Positions 61,249 to 64,000 of a DNA stretch of 64,000 nucleotides are shown here, piece after piece. Made by a program: the position numbers and the translations under genes. This DNA is from Plectrocnemia conspersa (lineage: Eukaryota; Arthropoda; Insecta; Trichoptera; Polycentropodidae), in the NCBI GenBank assembly GCA_009617715.1, contig VTFK01000029.1, positions 620,001 to 684,000 on the forward strand, given 5' to 3'. A model generated the notes under the pieces. That model was not told the origin of the DNA, did not search any database, and saw only the letters and a list, made by a program, of their open reading frames with translations. The first letter of the stretch is position 1; the number at the start of each line of letters is the position of its first letter.

Positions 61249-64000
61249 TTAAAAAATTCTTCTTAAATTAAAAAAAAATATAATTTTTTAAAGAATGGAA
61301 TAAACATTGCTTTCATATAGTGAAAAATAATATAAACTATAAATCTTACATTGAAAACTACAATAACGGAGAGTTCTAAATATTGCATTGATGATGTTTT
61401 AACAGGATCTTGAGAAAAATCAAGATATTTAGAAAGAGTGTAATGGAAAATTTAATATTGCAGTAGCTGTACGTCAAAGTCAAATATAAGGTAGAATTCG
61501 AAGGTTTCTACGATTGAGCGATTTTAAAAATGTATGATTGGTGTAATTAAAGCTTTCATTGATATTCGCGTGGAAAATAAATAAATGGAAGCTTATATAA
61601 TATATTTAAAATGTACTCACTCCAATGATAATTGCTTTTGAAGTATTTGCAATAGGTGCTATCCAAGTAATTATTTATTTCTCAGCTTTAAACTAGAATT
61701 TCATGACTAACTTTATTTTAATCAAAAATCTGGATTGCAACACTTATTTTTATCGAGTTGCTTCAAAATATAATTATTTTGATTGGGCAATAAACTTTTC
61801 TTTTAAAGAACTTTTTAGATAGTGATTTATGTTTTATTGATGAAAATATTAATATATGTATTATATAATGAGTAGATAAATAACAATGAGAAAACAGTTA
61901 AGAAAATCGTTTCATAAATAAATAATATATTTTGCAATGAAATGAAAATCTTGAATACCAGAAACTCTTTAATTGCGAATTGAGAATCAGAATCCATAGT
62001 ACACACTTACAAAATTTTTGATGAGTATTTAGGTTATAAATTAAATTGTTATTATTTAAAATTATAATGGCGGGCAATCGTACGGCATAGTTGAGTAAAA
62101 AACCTAATTAAGAGTTTTGAAACTCAAATGTCTATCTCTCTATACACGCTTTCAAGTGTGTGTTTGTCGAAAGCGATAATGGCATCGAGGGTCGGCGGTT
62201 ACTTTGAAACGGTCTCATATACATTGGGGCTGCTTGTAGCGAATAACATTTTCGACTACATACACACGTTGCGGATAAAATGCGGGGTGCACATGTGAAA
62301 ATCGGATAAGGGTTGAACGGACCGAGTTTTAGCACACGGAAACGGACCATGCAAATTAAACCGTGACCCCGTATAATTTCGACAACTATGGACAAAATGC
62401 TAATCGTTTAAGGGGGTGCTCAAAAAAAAAACAAAACGAAGCAGTAACGAGTTGAGGATGGCAAAAAATATTATATGAATCCGAACGAGAGAGATACTTT
62501 TGATGAAATTTGGAGAAGAATAATTATCTGCGAATTCGGCGTATTGTATTAAATCATACTTGGAAAATTTCTTTGATGTGAAACGCCGTATAAAATTTAA
62601 TACCAATTAATATTAATATTTATAAAAGACGTATTATAATATAATATATATATTTTAATATGCAATAAGAAATTATTAAGAAAAACAAACTTATATCTAA
62701 ATTAATTTTTAATTTAATAATGATAAGATTTTTCGTTGAACTTTAAATTGGTACTCTGTCAGAATAACCCAAAATAAAAGCCCTGACAAAACTGTCTCAA
62801 CAAAACAGCATTGACGAGATAGTCATCTTTGTGAAATTATACGAAAAATTAAATTATTTGGTGTATATATTGCATATTTTAAAAGATATTATTTATATAT
62901 TTTTTAATATTAAAATGTCTATTTGGACAATTAGTAATCTTCTATTTCCAAGCAACTAGGCACATAGAAAAAAATGTAGTCTTTCACTAGAGGCTTCCAT
63001 TAAACAATTAACATAAAATTATAATATGTTTTATAATGTTAAATCATAGTCTTAGCTCTATATTATTATAAGTAAGTTAGTAGTACTTTTATTTATGATA
63101 TTGCTAATGTTAATTAAACATTTAATTAATAATTTTTCTAATATTTTTGACGTAACTGGTAAGATACTATTCATATTGTTATCTGCATTTTATTCTTAAG
63201 AATAGTTTTGTTTGTGTATTTGATTTTAATGTTTAACATTTTACAAAAAAACAGTTAAGCAGTATTATTATTTTATTAGTGATAGGATATTGTAAAAATA
63301 TATTTGAGAAACCCATATTAAAATAAAATTTCCAGTGGCTTATTGTAATCAATTTTATGTTATTGGATGAATTTTATGTCAAAAAAAAATTCTGCTCACG
63401 TTTCGTATTTAGTAGATATATTTTCGTAGAATACGAGTGCCTCTCTATGAGATGTTTTTTATTTATTTATAGACTCAAAGAGATGGTATTAAAAAAAATA
63501 TTAAAGCAAGATCAATGCACAGTGCACAAAAATGTTTTTCTTTGAAAAACGAAAAGTTTTAATACATATGGACATGTTTCAAAGGGAGCAATGTTTTCAA
63601 CTAAGCTAGCTAACTATAAAGTATATCCAAATATATTACTATAAATATAACGCCAATAACTTTTATTTTAGATTAAGTTTGACAACCTCAAATTTGCACT
63701 TTTAAGGAATGAGATTTATATACGCATTTAAAAAAATCCCCCATGAACTGTGTGCATTAATCCCAAAGAGTAATAAATTGCTTAAGCGTAAATTAAGCGA
63801 TCTCGGTTCGAACGTAAATTCATTAAAACCGAATCGCTTTATGGCTTCCCTGTCGTGGTTAATAATTTTTCATATTTAACGATTGTCAAATTAATTTTTA
63901 ACATAATGAATTATAATTGCAAAATTTTATTACGCACAACGAACGTGATAAAGCAACTTTCTGCTTATCAATGGTTTTGAAATTATGTAATGAAATTTTA
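61249..64000. other. AT-rich intergenic DNA with GC-richer island at 62140-62400
   Basis: The island has an open - frame (62132-62395) without recognisable domains and contains ATGCAAATTAAAC (POU/homeodomain-like, 62349-62361). A smaller patch lies near 63780-63860. No gene supported to the end of the window. Confidence 0.45.

Noticed and set aside
23763..62356. Several POU octamers ATGCAAAT in and near islands
   Set aside because: About five are expected by composition on both strands of the window, and about seven were seen, so no enrichment can be claimed.
1..64000. CRISPR arrays, operons, riboswitches, bacterial promoters, rRNA genes
   Set aside because: No evenly spaced short repeats with unique spacers and no bacterial gene structure. 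The spliced genes and transposons show eukaryotic nuclear DNA.

Overview
The window is gene-poor, strongly AT-rich eukaryotic DNA. Short GT-AG introns of 58-75 bp, AATAAA signals, degenerate Tigger/pogo, hAT and non-LTR elements and tRNA-promoter SINE traces all fit an insect nuclear genome. I could not settle the order from sequence alone.

The clearest gene is a complete 13-exon DEAD-box RNA helicase, DDX54/Dbp10, at 12595-17909 on the + strand. It is predicted at 785 aa with every splice junction in frame. Its motif II reads DEGD instead of DEAD. Just upstream, at 11542-12152 (+), is a two-exon gene for a predicted 184-aa membrane-anchored or secreted protein that resembles the SRPBCC/polyketide-cyclase fold. 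A candidate 44-aa single-pass transmembrane micropeptide lies at 2573-2707 (+), followed by a good donor, a good acceptor and a poly(A) signal.

Layout. 0-0.8 kb: internally deleted pogo/Tigger element and a mariner-like end. 2-3.6 kb: micropeptide locus. 4.1-4.7 kb: five-copy tandem repeat of about 103 bp. 11.5-17.9 kb: the two genes. 18.2-20.8 kb: ZBED5/SCAND3-type hAT relic interrupted by a 1.7-kb TTTATT/TTTACTTTA array. 21-46 kb: AT-rich DNA with islands of higher GC, hairpins, SINE traces and a ZMYM-type hAT relic. 46.7-48.1 kb: 5'-truncated non-LTR retrotransposon on the - strand. 51.6-56.7 kb: two opposed copies of a composite transposon relic, one of them split by a 1.15-kb element with 32-bp terminal inverted repeats. 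56.7-64 kb: AT-rich DNA, a decayed hAT dimerisation domain, a SINE trace and a 289-bp Tigger-like MITE.

The GC-richer islands in the gene-free parts share no protein homology I recognise, often have several overlapping open frames at once, and look more like cis-regulatory or conserved non-coding DNA than exons. No operon, CRISPR array, tRNA gene or rRNA gene was seen.
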